Shown here one piece after another: positions 13,601 to 26,976 of a stretch of DNA of 64,000 nt. The DNA is taken from assembly GCA_037954235.1 (NCBI GenBank), contig JBBMOA010000009.1:23334626-23398625 (forward strand), written 5' to 3'. The position numbers and the translations under genes are program-made. Position 1 is the first letter of the stretch. Every line of letters starts with the position of its first letter. Origin of the DNA: Aulostomus chinensis. Lineage: Eukaryota; Chordata; Actinopteri; Syngnathiformes; Aulostomidae. The notes beneath the pieces are model-generated. The model made no database searches. It saw only the letters and a program-made list of their open reading frames with translations, and was not told the origin of the DNA.

Positions 13601-16473
13601 GACTTTACACAAAGGAGCACCGTGGCTGGATAAAATTTAATGTCTAGTCTTTTTGATTCTTGCAGTCACGATGATGCTTAGTAGGTAGTTTGAACTACAT
13701 TTTGCCATCTCTGTTTGTTAAAATACCACTGAGGCTGAAAAGAATGTCGTCAGTTTTTGTCATAAATCAAAGTATTGGACACTTTTGTTGACCTGCTGAT
13801 GGCTCCCGTAGTTTGCAGTCTGCACCATGGTAACTGCTGGCTCTGTGTTGTCTTTTCTTTTCTGTGCTGCAGAGATGCACAGAACACAAACCCAGTATGA
13901 CAACGCCTTCATCTTCAAGGTCTTCATCTTCCAGTTTGTCAATTTCTATTCGTCCCCCTTTTATGTGGCCTTCTTTAAAGGAAGGTGAGTCATGACAATG
14001 GAACTTAGAAAATCATTAAACGCAGCACAAACCGTGAGTTAGAATGTTTTTAACATGTTTCTCTTCGGGGGGGCAGGTTTGTGGGTTACCCCTCCAACTA
14101 TGGGACCTTGTTTGGGATGAGAAATGAAGACGTGAGTCTCTCCTTGTTGGATGATTTATCATTTCACCTGTAAAACAAGTACAAGCGTAGGCTCAAACAC
14201 AGTGTTGTCGTGTAGTCATATCTGTGTGTTTTTGTGTGTCTTTGTTAAAATGCAGTGCGGTCCCGGGGGCTGTCTCATAGAATTGGCTGAACAACTTTTC
14301 ATCATCATGGTGGGAAAACAACTCATCAACAACATTCAAGAGTTCATTATCCCGTATGTTTCCTGTCCACATGCTCCCCTGATCAGTTAGTTTGGGTTCT
14401 GACCTTTTGACCGTCTTACACAGTGTAAATCTTCTCCTTGACTGGGTCCAGCAGACACGAGAGTGAGAGTGAGAGTGAGAGTGTGTGCGTGTGCGTGTCT
14501 GGGTGGGATGTGTGTATCCGGACTAGAGTTGCTCGACCTTTTGACCACTAGGAGCTCTGCAATCCAATCTGTGATATGTGTTATTGCAGATGATAAAATG
14601 GATGACTTTGAATAAAGAAAGAGGTCAGGTGCTCGTGATACAGGAAGTCGTCACATCTCAGAGTTGTAGTTTGTCGTCATGGTTTATATATATCCTGAAT
14701 CTGACATTTCACTCTTGGCTCTGACAGTAAAGTGAAGGCCTGGCGCCAGAAGAGAACCGTGACCAAGGTGCTTGGGGGTAAAACATCCCACGAGCCTCGG
14801 GGCTGGGAAGAAGACTACCAGCTGGTGGAGTGTGGGGGCCTGTTTGAGGAGTATCTTGAGATGGGTGGGGATTCTCTACTGTATTTGACATACAGTGTCA
14901 CCAGGAATGTATAAACATTAACAGTTTAATGAACAGGTGTAAATACTCTGCTCAAATCTGTGGTTGCAGTGCTCCAGTTTGGCTTTATCACCATCTTTGT
15001 GGCAGCATTCCCCCTCGCTCCTCTCTTCGCCCTCCTCAACAACTGGGTGGAGATCCGTCTCGATGCCCATAAGTTTGTGTGTGAATACCGGCGGCCGGTG
15101 GCAGAGCGTGCCCAGAACATCGGAGTCTGGTTCAACATTCTGGAGGCCTTGTCACACCTATCTGTCATCGCCAATGTGTGTAGAATAAAAGCCTAAAAGT
15201 ATGGCTGTTAATGACAGGGGAAAGGATATTATAGAAGTTTCCTGATTTTTCTTTCAGGCTTTCCTGATTGCCTTCACATCAGATTTCTTACCTCGTCTCC
15301 TCTACCAGTACAAGTTCGACAATGACCTCAACGGATACGTTAACTTTACCCTGGCGTATGCCCCTCGTAACTACACAGAGTACCGCATGTGCAGGTACAC
15401 TGAAGAGTCCAACACCTGTCTTTATTTGTAGTTTTTCTTTTTTTGTCACATGTAACAAAATCACAAACACTGTTCTAAATGCTAATGTCCAATAATGTCT
15501 CATCAAGTTCTTCAGCTGTTTGTGACAAAATTTGAAATGGATCTGCTCAAATATCTAGGAATAGTATTTCAAAGTGTAAAAATGACAATTCTTGTTGTCA
15601 CCAGGTGGCGCTATGACCAATCTGTGTCTTCCTTGGCTCATTCTACACCCTTGCACAGTGTTTGGTGTGAAATAGCCTCACATTTTTCGCGTAATCCTGC
15701 CGACAGACAAATGCGACTGAAAACATGAACTCTGTGGGGAAAGTAACCATTATGTTCTGCAGTAACGGTGTATTTGTTGATTCAGATACAAAGCCTTCCG
15801 AGACAACAATGGAAACTACACACTCTTCTACTGGGAACTCCTCGCTGTCCGACTTGGTTTCGTCATCGCTTTTGAGGTGGAAAAGAAACTCTCACTGATA
15901 TTTTAGCAGCATAGCTTCCATATAAAGTACCCCACCACCTAAGTAGAAGAAATATGAATTCAGAGGCAACAATAGATTCCACACAACCAGAATTGACTAC
16001 AACAAGCTTTTAGCTGTCACTCATGAAAAGATACTGGCATTTCCAAGGTGCAAGTCAGAGGAATCAGTTTTACTCCATGATATTAAGTTATTCTAAATGA
16101 ATGGATGGTGTCTAGATGGTGCACAGTGATCAAATAAACCAATAGAAGTGCGTATTGAGTAAAAGACAGACAACGTCTCATTATCGGCATGTCTCCGGTC
16201 CTCCAGCATGTGGTGTTTTTCGTTCTTCGAGCCATCGACTGGATCGTACCAGACGTCCCTGAATCCCTGGAGCTGAAGATCAAGAGGGAGCGCTACCTGG
16301 CCAAGCAAGCTCTGGCTGAAAACCAGGAAGCCCTGTTGGTGAGTCGAGGCCGAGGTGCCGCCACTGCCACTCCAGGCAGCTCCAGCCCAGGTCAGTGGAG
16401 CATGGGACACACACACACACACACACACAAAGCTGTGCGACACTTCAGTCCTGTATGTGAATGGTTGAGGTGA
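4659..16473 (+). CDS. ano7: Anoctamin-7 (TMEM16G)
   Basis: TMEM16-family membrane protein; family members are Ca2+-activated chloride channels or phospholipid scramblases. Exons: 4659-4790, 5174-5300, 5383-5582, 5658-5765, 6475-6611, 6687-6744, 6818-6928, 7010-7175, 8281-8371, 9895-9991, 10372-10515, 10624-10761, 12584-12682, 12829-12931, 13873-13984, 14077-14131, 14256-14353, 14728-14864, 14970-15175, 15258-15394, 15786-15876, 16207-16473. All phases join, giving about 937 residues against about 933 remembered for human ANO7. Residues 1 to about 345 are the cytosolic dimerisation domain (ADFVLVWE-like segment, YYAEEL, RFLGCDDHENYF). The first membrane span is near 349-370. Later landmarks are GGCLIELAEQL (about 630), NNWVEIRLDAHKFVCEYRRP (about 729), which carries family Ca2+-site acidic residues, and DFLPRLLY. 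The start MLRK fits the human internal methionine start. The extreme C-terminus is uncertain. An AATAAA at 16578-16583 fits a last exon read through to the TGA at 16471. Confidence 0.95.
7998..8045. repeat. 21-bp near-perfect inverted repeat in ano7 intron 8
   Basis: Arms 7998-8018 and 8025-8045 are complementary except at one position, with a 6-nt spacer. In a minus-strand RNA the exception would be a G-U pair. It lies within the intron between ano7 exons 8 and 9. Function is unknown. Confidence 0.75.
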
Positions 16474-16577
16474 GCTAAAGTTCTGACTCACAAGATTTAT
16501 TGTGGGTGACTCAAATATAAAGCCCACGCAAGCTGATGTATTTATATTCCAGTGAAAATAAGAGTTCATGCATCTAT

Positions 16578-16583
16578 AATAAA
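16578..16583 (+). terminator. Poly(A) signal AATAAA of ano7
   Basis: Canonical AATAAA 105 nt after the TGA that ends the open last exon of ano7. It supports an unspliced last exon from 16207 to about 16600. Confidence 0.5.
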
Positions 16584-17087
16584 GATGAACAAAATATGTC
16601 TATATCTAGTTATTAATGAAATTCTAATTAGCTGCCATATTGGCAGTATAATATCTGCTGTAGAGTTATATCATGGCTTTTGTTGACAGCCCAACATGGG
16701 TGATAATTGACTCCGCCCACCAGCAGTCGTCCCAGGTTACATACAGTGTTAAACCTGTCACCCTGACTGTTGATTCCCATAAATAAATTCCAGATTTTAG
16801 AGGCTTTTAAAAGCTCCCCCACCCACATACACGCCTCCATGGCGCATTAGCGAAGCACCTGTGGCTCAATGAGTAGGCAAAGCTGCCGAGCTGCTGCTCA
16901 CACCATCACTAGAGACACTACCTGCTCTGAATTGATCACATGATCACTAGAGGTGGCACCTGGCCTGAAAGTTGATGTCAACTCATCTGCCAGCACTGCT
17001 GTTGATGTTAAACTTGAAGTTCTGACAAATTTATTTCGCTGGAACCAAATCTAGAAACCACCCTGGTTTTACTTCCACCCTGTACAC

Positions 17088-17113
17088 ATGTGTGTGTGTG
17101 TGTGTGTGTTTGT

Positions 17114-17146
<33 letters not shown>

Positions 17147-17147
17147 T
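17088..17147. repeat. (GT)n microsatellite
   Basis: Interrupted GT dinucleotide tract of about 60 bp. Confidence 0.95.
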
Positions 17148-20100
17148 CTCTGTGCTCTGACCCACAATCTTGTCGTGTGTCTTATGTAGTGAATGTTCCT
17201 GGATGAGAGCAGGTGAGTACAACATGACAAGTAAGTGAACTGCATTGTCAAGAAGTATTTCAGTAATCACAGCGGAGTTCGTCAAATTAAAGGAGAACTC
17301 AACTTAACGCCTGTATTCGTTTATATATGAGTTATAAAACTTGTTTTGTCTTGTTACACATGACTGCACTTTTAAATCAAATGGAAATTTGTAAAACAAG
17401 AAGAAATAGAATTGACTTCATGTCATATGTTAAAATAGGATACACGTGTTCAAGTGATAAGATATCTGCAAAGATTTTTTTCTGTCAGACGCATATTTCA
17501 AATCTTAAATTCTTAAATTCTTCTTCAAGTTGTGTTTTTGATCACACAGGTTTGCCTTGCTCGGATTAATTACTTCATTTGTTTATTAACTGCTCATTTC
17601 TTGACTCCACAAAACCTTGGTTCAATGCTTCTGGTTCCGCACTGTACAGAATGTATGGGACCATATACTGTATTCAGTTGAGAGCTTGTTCATCGACCAC
17701 ACTCCATTTGTCTAGCTGCTCTCCCTCATGCGCCCATGGTGCCCATCGGGAAGATGTAGTCCACTTACAAACAGCACATCAGGGATGGGCACAACTGATC
17801 TCAGTAGGAAACAGCAATATCTGAAAAATATTGCCAATCAAAACATTACATGATTACCATTTTATATAAATAATTTATTCACAACTTACAAAACAGAAAA
17901 ACACAATAAAATAGGCTGCAGATGTGTCAACTATCAAAAACTAGGAAGTGAGGAAGGGATGTTCTCTCAGACTAGGGGACATTTACTGCTAAATCATTCT
18001 GCCTTAAAGAACAGGTGCACGTATGTTCATTGTAAAGATGAATTACTCTTTACTCACTAATTATGCATGACACGGTAGCTGTTCCCCCTCTGCTTCTGCC
18101 TCTGGAAAACTAAGCTAGGCTATAACACAAGACTAAACCCCAACGCCACCCTCAGCATTACATTAACATCAATCCTCTTGTGCGACTCAGGGCAAGAATG
18201 CAAACAAGCAAATATCTCCAAATATTCTTCAATTCATAGTAACTGAAGAAATGACTAGAACACACTAGTACAACAGTGTGTTGCACAACGTGTTTCCGTG
18301 TCTTTTCCAGACACCAATCTTACAAAGCTGACTCTCTGTCTCTCTCTGTTTCTTCCTCATTCCTTCTACATCCCAACCCACCTGCACTGCCTCCCCTGAA
18401 GCAAGCGACACGTCCTCTGGAAACTTGAGTTAAGACTCCAGCGTGTGACGGGAGAACGGGGGGGAATTTTTCTCTGAGCAGAACAGTGTCTTTTTAATAG
18501 ATCCATGTATTCCAGCTCATAATGGAGGTTAATGTTACCAAATCCAATACTTGCAGTCTGATGCTCGACATATGCAAATGGAATTTTCAAGTGAGAGAAC
18601 ATCTGGCCTTAATCTGAATAGAGTCAACTATTTTATCAGAACTGGGGACATCCCATAGTAACCTGGCTGAAGTCTGAGAAGATGCCATGGTATTGGGATA
18701 AAAAGATGATGGTGGAATAGAGAGTGTGGACCTGAGACCCTGAGCCCACCTATGATCTCAGCTGTGCTCCGGAGGAAATGGTATCAAACCCATGAGAACT
18801 GTTTTTGAAAACTGTGAAGGGACCCTCCGTTGATTTAGAGTTCCAGAAAGTTGAGTAACATGCAGCAAAGTGAGCCTGCACTTCCTGAAACGTCACTGAA
18901 CCAAATCTTGCTTCCTGTTGAAAATCGGAAATGAACATCTGGTTGACGTTCTGCTACTTTTTTCCACTTTAAAACACAAACATAAGTACATACAGTAAAA
19001 ATGTATGTAAAAAAAATAAAAAATAAAAAGGTTTCTGTAACTCCAGGCGGCTAGAAACATCTAATTATGATACTAATACAGTGTTAGCTATGATGCTAAC
19101 AACTAGCTAGGTCTTCATGACCTCAAGACATCTTGTCAGAGGTGACAAAATATACTTTTTGGGTGAAGTTAAATAAAATTAGATAAATTCAACATCAAAA
19201 ACTTGCCTAAATTTAGACCTAAATTGATAAAAGTTATGGTTATAATATTTACCATCATCCAGGTTTTTACCTCCGAGTCCTCAATGACTGATTTGTCAAA
19301 TCAGCAGAGGGTCCCCTCAATATTTTGAAGTTAACATTCGTGGTGCTTTTTCAAATTATGACCTTGTGACGACCCTTGAGGCCAGAGTTCACCTCACCGC
19401 GACACTGTTCGTCCAAAAAAGTTTTGTCTTTTTTTTTTTTCCTCCCTCTAATTGTAAAAAAGCTTAGACAGCAAACCAACTGTTTTATTTTTATTTGATC
19501 ATTATTTGACATGGACAATACTGTTAAAAATAGTTCCAATACAGAGCATGAAAGTGATGTACTGCAAATATTTTAGTTGTCGCTAATTTTCAGTTCTTGT
19601 CCCCGACGTTTTTACTCACCGTAAAGCACAACAAGTTAAAGAATGCAATTTTGGAAGAAGCTGCGGTGTGAATGCCAACGCCAGACTGGAATGCTGACTT
19701 GAAATGTTGAAAAATATGAATATCGTATAAAAAAAAAAAAAAAGAAAGAGGAACAAATGAAGGCTTGGTTAAAAAGATGACACTAGACTGCAATGCTGAC
19801 TTAAAATGTTGAAAAATATGAATGTATGGGCGATGTAGAGCAAATGAAGTTTTGTTTAATTAAAAAGCTAATGCCAGCCTATGAAATATGTTTAATGGCT
19901 CTGTGTTTGGATTGTGTTAAATGTAAGAAAGGCCAAGAAAAATAACGACTTCAAGAGAGTAAAGAGGTGGGAAGTTGTTCTTTTTTTTTTTTATTAACAC
20001 ATCACAAAGTTTTTCAAAGTTTTAAGGTTTCGGTGGAGATTTTCCATGAAAGTAAGAGAGACTTGGAGGGGATTGAAGCTGCTTGAAAAAGTCTGAACTC

Positions 20101-22204
20101 CCCATTGACTTTGGGATCGGAGCATTTTCACAGAATATGTGGAATAATCTTGAAATGATGAAGGCTCTCAATGAGAAAAGCAGACAAGCACGTGTACTGA
20201 ATTTTCAGAACATTTTAATGTTTGAATGGTATTTGTACAATAAAAAAACTGGAGGAGGAAGAGGTCTGAAAAGCCGGCTGTGAAAATAAAAAAGAATACA
20301 ATTTGTAGCGCAAGTAGCATTCACACACAATATAGTGTCCATTGATACAGAGTATTTTTGTCTTTTCTCTTCAAGCTTCTGTATTTATATTAAGTATACG
20401 GGGTTGTTTTGTGTAATAACCCAATGAAAGAGTACTTCAACATAGAACATAAGTTGTGTGTGAGCTGTTCTGAATTCAAACTATTTAGACGGAATAAATC
20501 TAGTTTGAAGTTTAAGTTTTGGAGTTTGAAATGTGGATGTTAGATAACATGCACTCATGCTGCTGCAGGGAAGAGCTATAAATGTTATCATGCCTCTCCA
20601 TCTACCTTCTCCACTGTCTTCCTTTCCATCCTACCCTCTCTTGGAAGCAAGCAACCTTCTCCACACTGGAGGGAGACCCGCAGATAGGTACAGGATTTAT
20701 TAGGAGTCAGAAACAGACAGGTGTTCGTTAATGATTTCGCTCTTCCTCTCCCTCCTCCCCTCACAAACTCCACCAATGGCTTTGGCCTTGGGCAACTCCT
20801 GACTTTTATCTCCTCTTCTTTTCCTCCTCACTCTCTTCCCTCAGCCTCTCTTATTTCATCCTCATTGCCCTTATATTTTGTGTTGCACACTCCACCCTCC
20901 TCCCTCCACGTTGGCCACATTCATCTTCTGATTGTTATGATTGCCGTGCGTTCCTCTGTCATGGCCTGCAGGAAGAGTGAGTTAGTACATGTCAGCAAGC
21001 ACAGGTATGCACTGTGGACACCGGCTGGCTGGCTCACTCACTGACTGCTGGAGTGAGCAGGCAGTGAGTGAGCTTAGTGCAAAATAATAAAACTGCAAAA
21101 CAAACCACAAGGTAGCAAATGCAGCCAACGCTGCACTGCAACACGCCATGTGAATGAGACACACGTGAAACATGCTGTAGTAGCTGTATTACAAAGTCTG
21201 ATCCAGATAAGCCTCGCTGACGTGTCAATATCACATCAATAAAGGTATTTTCCCATGCTGGTAATGATATAGAAAATGTTCACTGCAACGAATTGCGTAA
21301 CATCTTCACGTATTATGTAGCATGATCTTTCTCTATCCAGATACCATCAGACTGAACGCCGACAGTCAATCATTTTGTCTTCTTGCAGCCCTTGAGCCAT
21401 TTCTGGAAAAATGCAAAGAAACATTTCCAAAACTAGAAGTTCATATGGAGAACATGAGCCCACACCAAGATCCATGTAATATTACCTGAGAGTTATGGAA
21501 AATATCCAGAGACAACAGACACTACATGTTTGATATTCTCATAAAAATTCACAAATGACCACACGACCGCTCTTTAATCTACATACCAGCAGCAGCAGTG
21601 GATTCATAGACGGCGTAAACTGGTCCTGTCATTGACTCCAGCTCATTACTCAAAGTAATACATGATGAAACCATGTAGTTCAAAAGTAATACGAGTTAAA
21701 ATATAAGTAAAACTGACATTTACATCGTCCAGGAGTTTATTACACAAATTGCTTATCGGAGAATCAGTTGATCTGAATCAGCTTTGAGGGTTCAGCTGCA
21801 CTTAGGCGTTGCCCTGGCGATGCTCTACTGAATGACTAAAAATCGATGCATATAACATTCAGTTTATTACTCAAAAACTCTTTCATTGCTGATCCTTATA
21901 TTGTGAGAGACATCGCTGAACGCAGAGATATAAAATGATACTTGTTTGGTGTCAATATGTCAGAAATACTGCGAGTTAAAAAAATCCTTTGTGTAGTTCC
22001 TGTCCTGGTTTGTTGTAACACTGGAGTTTAAGGAGCCGCTGCGGTTACTCCTGCCACCTGAGGGGTCCTGCAGCGAAATGGGTGATTCTTTTCAGTTTCA
22101 CAGCTTTGTTGCATATAAATAAGCCTTCATCCTGGCGAAAGAGTTGAGTGAGGAGTTGCTAAGTAAGAACTAACAGACATTTCTTGTTGGACTAAATTTA
22201 GGAC

Positions 22205-22500
22205 ATCGTCACCTGCTTATCCTGTTTCAGGATTGCAGGGGGGCCGGAACCTACCCAAGCTGTCTTTGGGGGAGTGGTGGGGTACACCCTGGACAGGTCG
22301 CCGCGACACAGATGACCCACACCTTCAGGCATTTTAGAGTCTCAAAAACTTAAGTATGTAATTGGCAAGTGGGAGAAAGCTGCGCAAACACTAGGACATG
22401 CAAACTCCACACGGAAAGTCCCAGGCTTGTTTGAATCCAGAACCCTCTTGTTGTGAGCCATCGGTGCAAACCATTGCACCACAGTGCAGCATATAGCATG
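22205..22500 (-). mobile_element. Decayed tRNA-type SINE, minus orientation
   Basis: The reverse complement carries the same landmarks as the copies at 26977 and 42005: a tRNA-like head with gtgcaatggt, a ggattcaaacaagcc B-box-like segment, gtggagtttgcatgtcctag, and a tail with ggcgacctgtccagggtgta. It is diverged and has internal losses, so the ends are approximate. Confidence 0.7.
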
Positions 22501-23308
22501 TTAGAATATATTTGAGCGTGAGAACAATTCAGCAATGTAGTGGCTCGGAGGCTCACCCGCATTGGAGAAGTCATGTTGTGTGGATATGTCATAATAAACA
22601 GTATTTTCCCATTTCAAATACACTCAACGAAAAAAAAAACCAACAATTTTGCTTTCGCTCCATTTTTCCTCAACAACTCTGTGTGTCGAGGTTAATGCTC
22701 TGCTCACACCAAACCAGCACCCCTGCAGCCCTGAGTCAAAAAGCCATAGTCCAGTGAATGATAAAGGTCTTTTTCATGTTGAAGTGCATATTTTAGAGTG
22801 TTCTTTTTTATGATCCGTCAACTCACCTGTTCAATAATCCCGCTGTTTTATAAGCAGGTTGCCACACCAATCAAATGGATGGATTACCTTGGCAAAGGTA
22901 AAATGTTTACTTTTTACTTGAAGTCATGACAAATGGGACTGAAAACACAAGTCAAGTATATTTATATATTTTGCTGCGTGACGTCCTTTCATCGTAGATT
23001 TCTTTCAGCCAAACTGGAAATAGTGAACACAAAGGAAAATCAAAGGCAGCTCTCAAGCAGTGGTCAGTTTTCCTACAAAAAAATCTGGGACAATTACACT
23101 TCCCCCTCTGCTGAACACACTGATATCCCAAGGTAACCTCCTTCCACCACCATCCTTTTCTTATTTGAACATAGTTGACACTGCAGGAAACACAGAGATG
23201 AGAGAGTTCTGCTTCTTTCTTCCACTTAAAAACAGCTGCATGCAGGAGCTCACGCACAGTGACGCATACATGTCACACAGCACATGAAGACATGTGTATG
23301 TATGTGTG

Positions 23309-23310
23309 TG

Positions 23311-23344
<34 letters not shown>

Positions 23345-23372
23345 TATATATATTTTATATATATATATACTG
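23309..23372. repeat. Compound (TA)n(CA)n(TA)n microsatellite
   Basis: Alternating TA and CA dinucleotides, partly self-complementary. Confidence 0.9.
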
Positions 23373-23699
23373 TATAAGCAGCAATCTTTTTCGGCTTATT
23401 TTTCTCTGAGTCTGTCAATGACCTCCTCTCTGTCAGTCTCAAAGCAGGTGCTGGGATGAGATGAAAAAAAATAACTATTAGAGTTAGAGGAAGGACGAGA
23501 GGGGGAGGAGAATGAGAGAAAATGAGAGAGCACTTCCCCAACAGTAGCAGAAAGAGAGCGAGAAAGAAAGAGGGAGAGACAGACAGAGAGAGAGGGGAGG
23601 GAATGAGGGGAAAGGAGTGAGAGGGAAGAGAGAGCAGAGGAGCTTAGAGAGGGGATCTGCATTGCAAGTAGCTCTGTGAGCAGCAAGTGGTGGCTGGTC

Positions 23700-23968
23700 C
23701 TCAACCTGTTTTTTGGTTTTGTTTTCCCGAGGAGCTGAACAGGAGGAAGAAGTAGACGCAGAAAAACCAAGCAAGAGAGTTCGAGCACAGTTTTAAAACA
23801 GTGCCTTCAAAAACTACAAGGAGGAGGAGAAGGGAGGACAGAAGCCGGGAGGAACACAAGGCAGCAATGGATAGCAGAGTGGCTCAGCCTGACCCTGGGA
23901 TGGCCTGGATTCACACACTGCTGCTGGCCACCGTCCAGCACACACACTAGGCTGCTAATGCCAATGAG
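23700..23968 (+). other. Possible non-coding leader exon with a small upstream ORF
   Basis: A purine-rich stretch ends in a good donor (CCAATGAG|gtagag at 23968/23969) and contains an ATG at 23867 opening a 27-codon ORF that stops at 23950. Since arhgef5 begins its coding sequence directly after an acceptor at 33932, it needs an upstream leader exon, and this is the best candidate I noticed. The 5' end is arbitrary, and the link to arhgef5 over about 10 kb is inference only. Confidence 0.25.
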
Positions 23969-24423
23969 GTAGAGTACAGAAAAGCAGCAACAATGACTCT
24001 TTCACACCAACAACACATCCACTCCTCTTGTTAATATTTGTTCGAGAGTTTAGCCGCTGGGAGTGAAAGTTGAGCTGTCATGTTTGTCTTTGTGCTCTGC
24101 AGCTTGTCAGGTGGATTGCATTTATTTCACAGGATGCATGAAACAAAAGTAGGTGCTTTGTGGGATGCAGGAAACAACATGGTTAGCAGTTATCAGATAG
24201 CAAGCACAGATCTTTTTTGTGGAGATTATTTTCTCTTTGCAAATCTGTGGAGAAAATGGCTGAAAATAAGAACAAGGCCGAAATTAAAATGGCAGTTCTA
24301 CCTTTGTTTCCCAGCAACATATGAGTAGCAGAGAGCTAAATATCTGGTTCAGATGGGATCATCAGCTTTTATATATTTATATATTCTCTTGGAAGAAGTT
24401 GCCGCTTGCATCAGTAATGTTTG

Positions 24424-24449
24424 CAGCAGCAGCAGCAGCAGCAGCAGCT
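24424..24449. repeat. (GCA)n trinucleotide run
   Basis: About eight GCA units. No coding context was established. Confidence 0.85.
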
Positions 24450-25447
24450 CCCTTTGCAGTGCAGGCAGAGGTGAGCCAGAGCTTGAATGTGATGGTTACA
24501 GTGCAGCAATGAGTTGTTGCAGAGTGGGGCAGGTAAGTGCATGTCTGGAGTATGCTGGATAAGAGGTTGTTAAAAACTGTACCTGGCTGAAACTCACACT
24601 ATCTCTTCTCCACTGTGAGACACTGAAATGAAAACATCTGTAGAGACAGAGCCTGCTCAGCTCAGGAGTTTGTGAGACTTTTTTTTTTCTCGTGGGTTTA
24701 GAAGAGGTGTTGAGAGGTTTGGATTTCCAGATTTGCTTCATTTGGGGTGACATTCAACAGCCATGTTCTTCACTCATTCAGTGAGTATGTAGGCTCAATT
24801 TATATAGCTTTTTTTTTTTTTACCTTTATGTGTAAAAAAAAGAATGTATTCTTATTCATTCATGAGGACAAACTGATGGATGAAGCTATCACGCAAAATG
24901 CCAAGCTGCTGGGCAGGAGTGGTTAGGATTTTGCTCCAGGACACTTCAGAACTGTCTCCATGGATCGAACCGGATGGCTACTCTGTCACATGAGCCATGT
25001 ATGGGGTGAAGTGAGGTGAAGGTTCTGTCTGAAACCCGTATGACTAAGTGTATCGCCATGTGAGCTGCCTGCTTCTGCTGCTGTGTGTGTGTATGTGTGT
25101 GTTACTGTGTGCTGGAGGTGCACATCTAGCTGTAACACAAACATATAACTGTTCTGGATTATCTGATTTACTACGGTGTGTCTGACTCAAACGCACCACC
25201 TGCATGCTGGGTAGACATGTACCAGCACTGAACTGTACTCAGGGCTCGAGATCCCTCGTTTGATGTGCAGATCTGATAACAAAGTATTCAAAGATGGTCA
25301 TAATTTGATTTTCTTATGCTGACTTTTGATTTCTGATAGTTCAGCCTGTAAGTGCTTGGTATCACAGGCAGATTTATTACTCACCACAAGCCCCCCCAGC
25401 AATATGTCTGGAGAACACCTGCCCATCACCTGCCTCTCAGATGGTGG

Positions 25448-25448
<1 letters not shown>

Positions 25449-25530
<82 letters not shown>
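25449..25530. repeat. (GT)41 microsatellite
   Basis: Uninterrupted 82-bp GT tract followed by a short GC-alternating stretch (cgcgctcgcgcgcg), a sequence type able to adopt Z-DNA. Confidence 0.95.
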
Positions 25531-25535
<5 letters not shown>

Positions 25536-26976
25536 TCGCGCGCGTCGCACCTCTCTCACCTTCCCCCACTAACCTTGCCTGCAAATGCAGCCTACCCTCC
25601 ACAGTGTTTACATTCGCATGCACACACACGCTTGGCTGCTCACCTGAGCATGACTGTCTCTGCTCCGTGTTTTCTTAAAAACTGGGTTAAAATCATCAGC
25701 TATCAGTGACTGCAAGCATCCCCCTGCCCATTAGTGGCACTAACATTTTGAGGAGACTTTCCTCGCTCTTTGGCCCGTGGCCTAAATGGCAGCGGTCTTA
25801 ATGGCCCATAATAGCAGCCCTCGCTCCTGCACGTGAGCTTCTTTGTTTGTCTCTTGCCTCGGCTTAGCAGTCAATTTCAGAGGAATGAGGGTGCCAAGTC
25901 ATCCAGGGAATGTGAAGTGTCTCAGTGAAGTTGGACGTGAACTTGCCTTCGAACTTGGACGATCAACAGGACCACCTACTGAGTTGCTGATAAAGCAGCA
26001 GGAAATCACTCCAAACTTGCTCATCATCCATCAAAAAGAAATCATTTAGTTTCCAGTCAGCAGTGTGCACGCTCTGTCAGAGAATATTCTGTGCATTTGT
26101 GAAGGTTTAAACAGACATGAAAGACTGGGTCCTCGAGGCGATGAGTGTGTAGCAGGCCCCTGGCTGCTGCACACCTGTCTAAAAGTGTAGCCCTGCAGTT
26201 ATTTCACTGCGACTCGACCAATACAACGCAGTGTGTGTTTCACATGTGCTCCCATGTGAGATAATATGTTTCTGACTCAGGAGACACTGCCTCCTCACTG
26301 AAATGGTTTTGTGTGTCTCTTTAAACCAGGTGTTGCTCGCACGTGTCACGCTTTTTCAGCTTCAATCCTGCAGCTTTGGGGCTACTTCTCTGCTTCGGCT
26401 CTTGGCTAAAGCGGAGTTGTTGTGATGGTCAGTTTGTAAGGTGTGTTCCACTTTTAGCCAACCACATTTCACAACAACCAGCGGCCCAGCGGATGGCTTG
26501 TCCATACCTGTCCAGATAATAAAAGGAGTTGAAACTGCTGGTGCTCAGCTGGGGGAAAAGTGGAGCAGAGATGAGCTGGGAGAGCAAACATGGGAGCAGA
26601 TGAATGCAAGAGATGCATCAGCAATTTGTGGTAAAGTAGGTCAGCCTTTCAGAGCTCAGTGGCAAAGGATCAGATTGGAATCAAAGTGCTCTGATTGACA
26701 GTTTGAGTACAGCCTCCTCCTTAAAAATGAATTTAGGCACGAAAACAAAAACCCATACAAGGCGGCACTTTGTTTTATATTACTCATTTACAGCAAAGCT
26801 TCTAGTCGGGTTATGATTGATCAACTCATGAGAAAATAGTGCTCTTAGAAACCTACTGCCCCAAAAAATTCTAACAATAAAACATTTGTTTTATATACAC
26901 ACTAGTTTGTTTTTTAGTTTTTGGTTGTTTTTTTTTGTGGAGGGGTAGGGGTCACTCAGTTTTGTTGTATTTATAG

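Larger units (their letters stand above)
16600..23700. other. Gene-poor intergenic stretch downstream of ano7
   Basis: No exon with splice sites and family resemblance was found. The region holds a (GT)n tract, AT-rich sequence, poly(A/T) runs (19430, 19730, 19981) and a decayed SINE at about 22205-22500. Two segments have acceptor-like sequence with a short open tail (after about 17488 and after about 18402) and could be alternative ano7 last exons, but nothing confirms either. Confidence 0.5.

Noticed and set aside
25326..25709. Open frames on both strands across the (GT)41 tract
   Set aside because: The frame stays open only because the dinucleotide repeat has no stop codon; poly Cys-Val or Thr-His sequence with no splice context.
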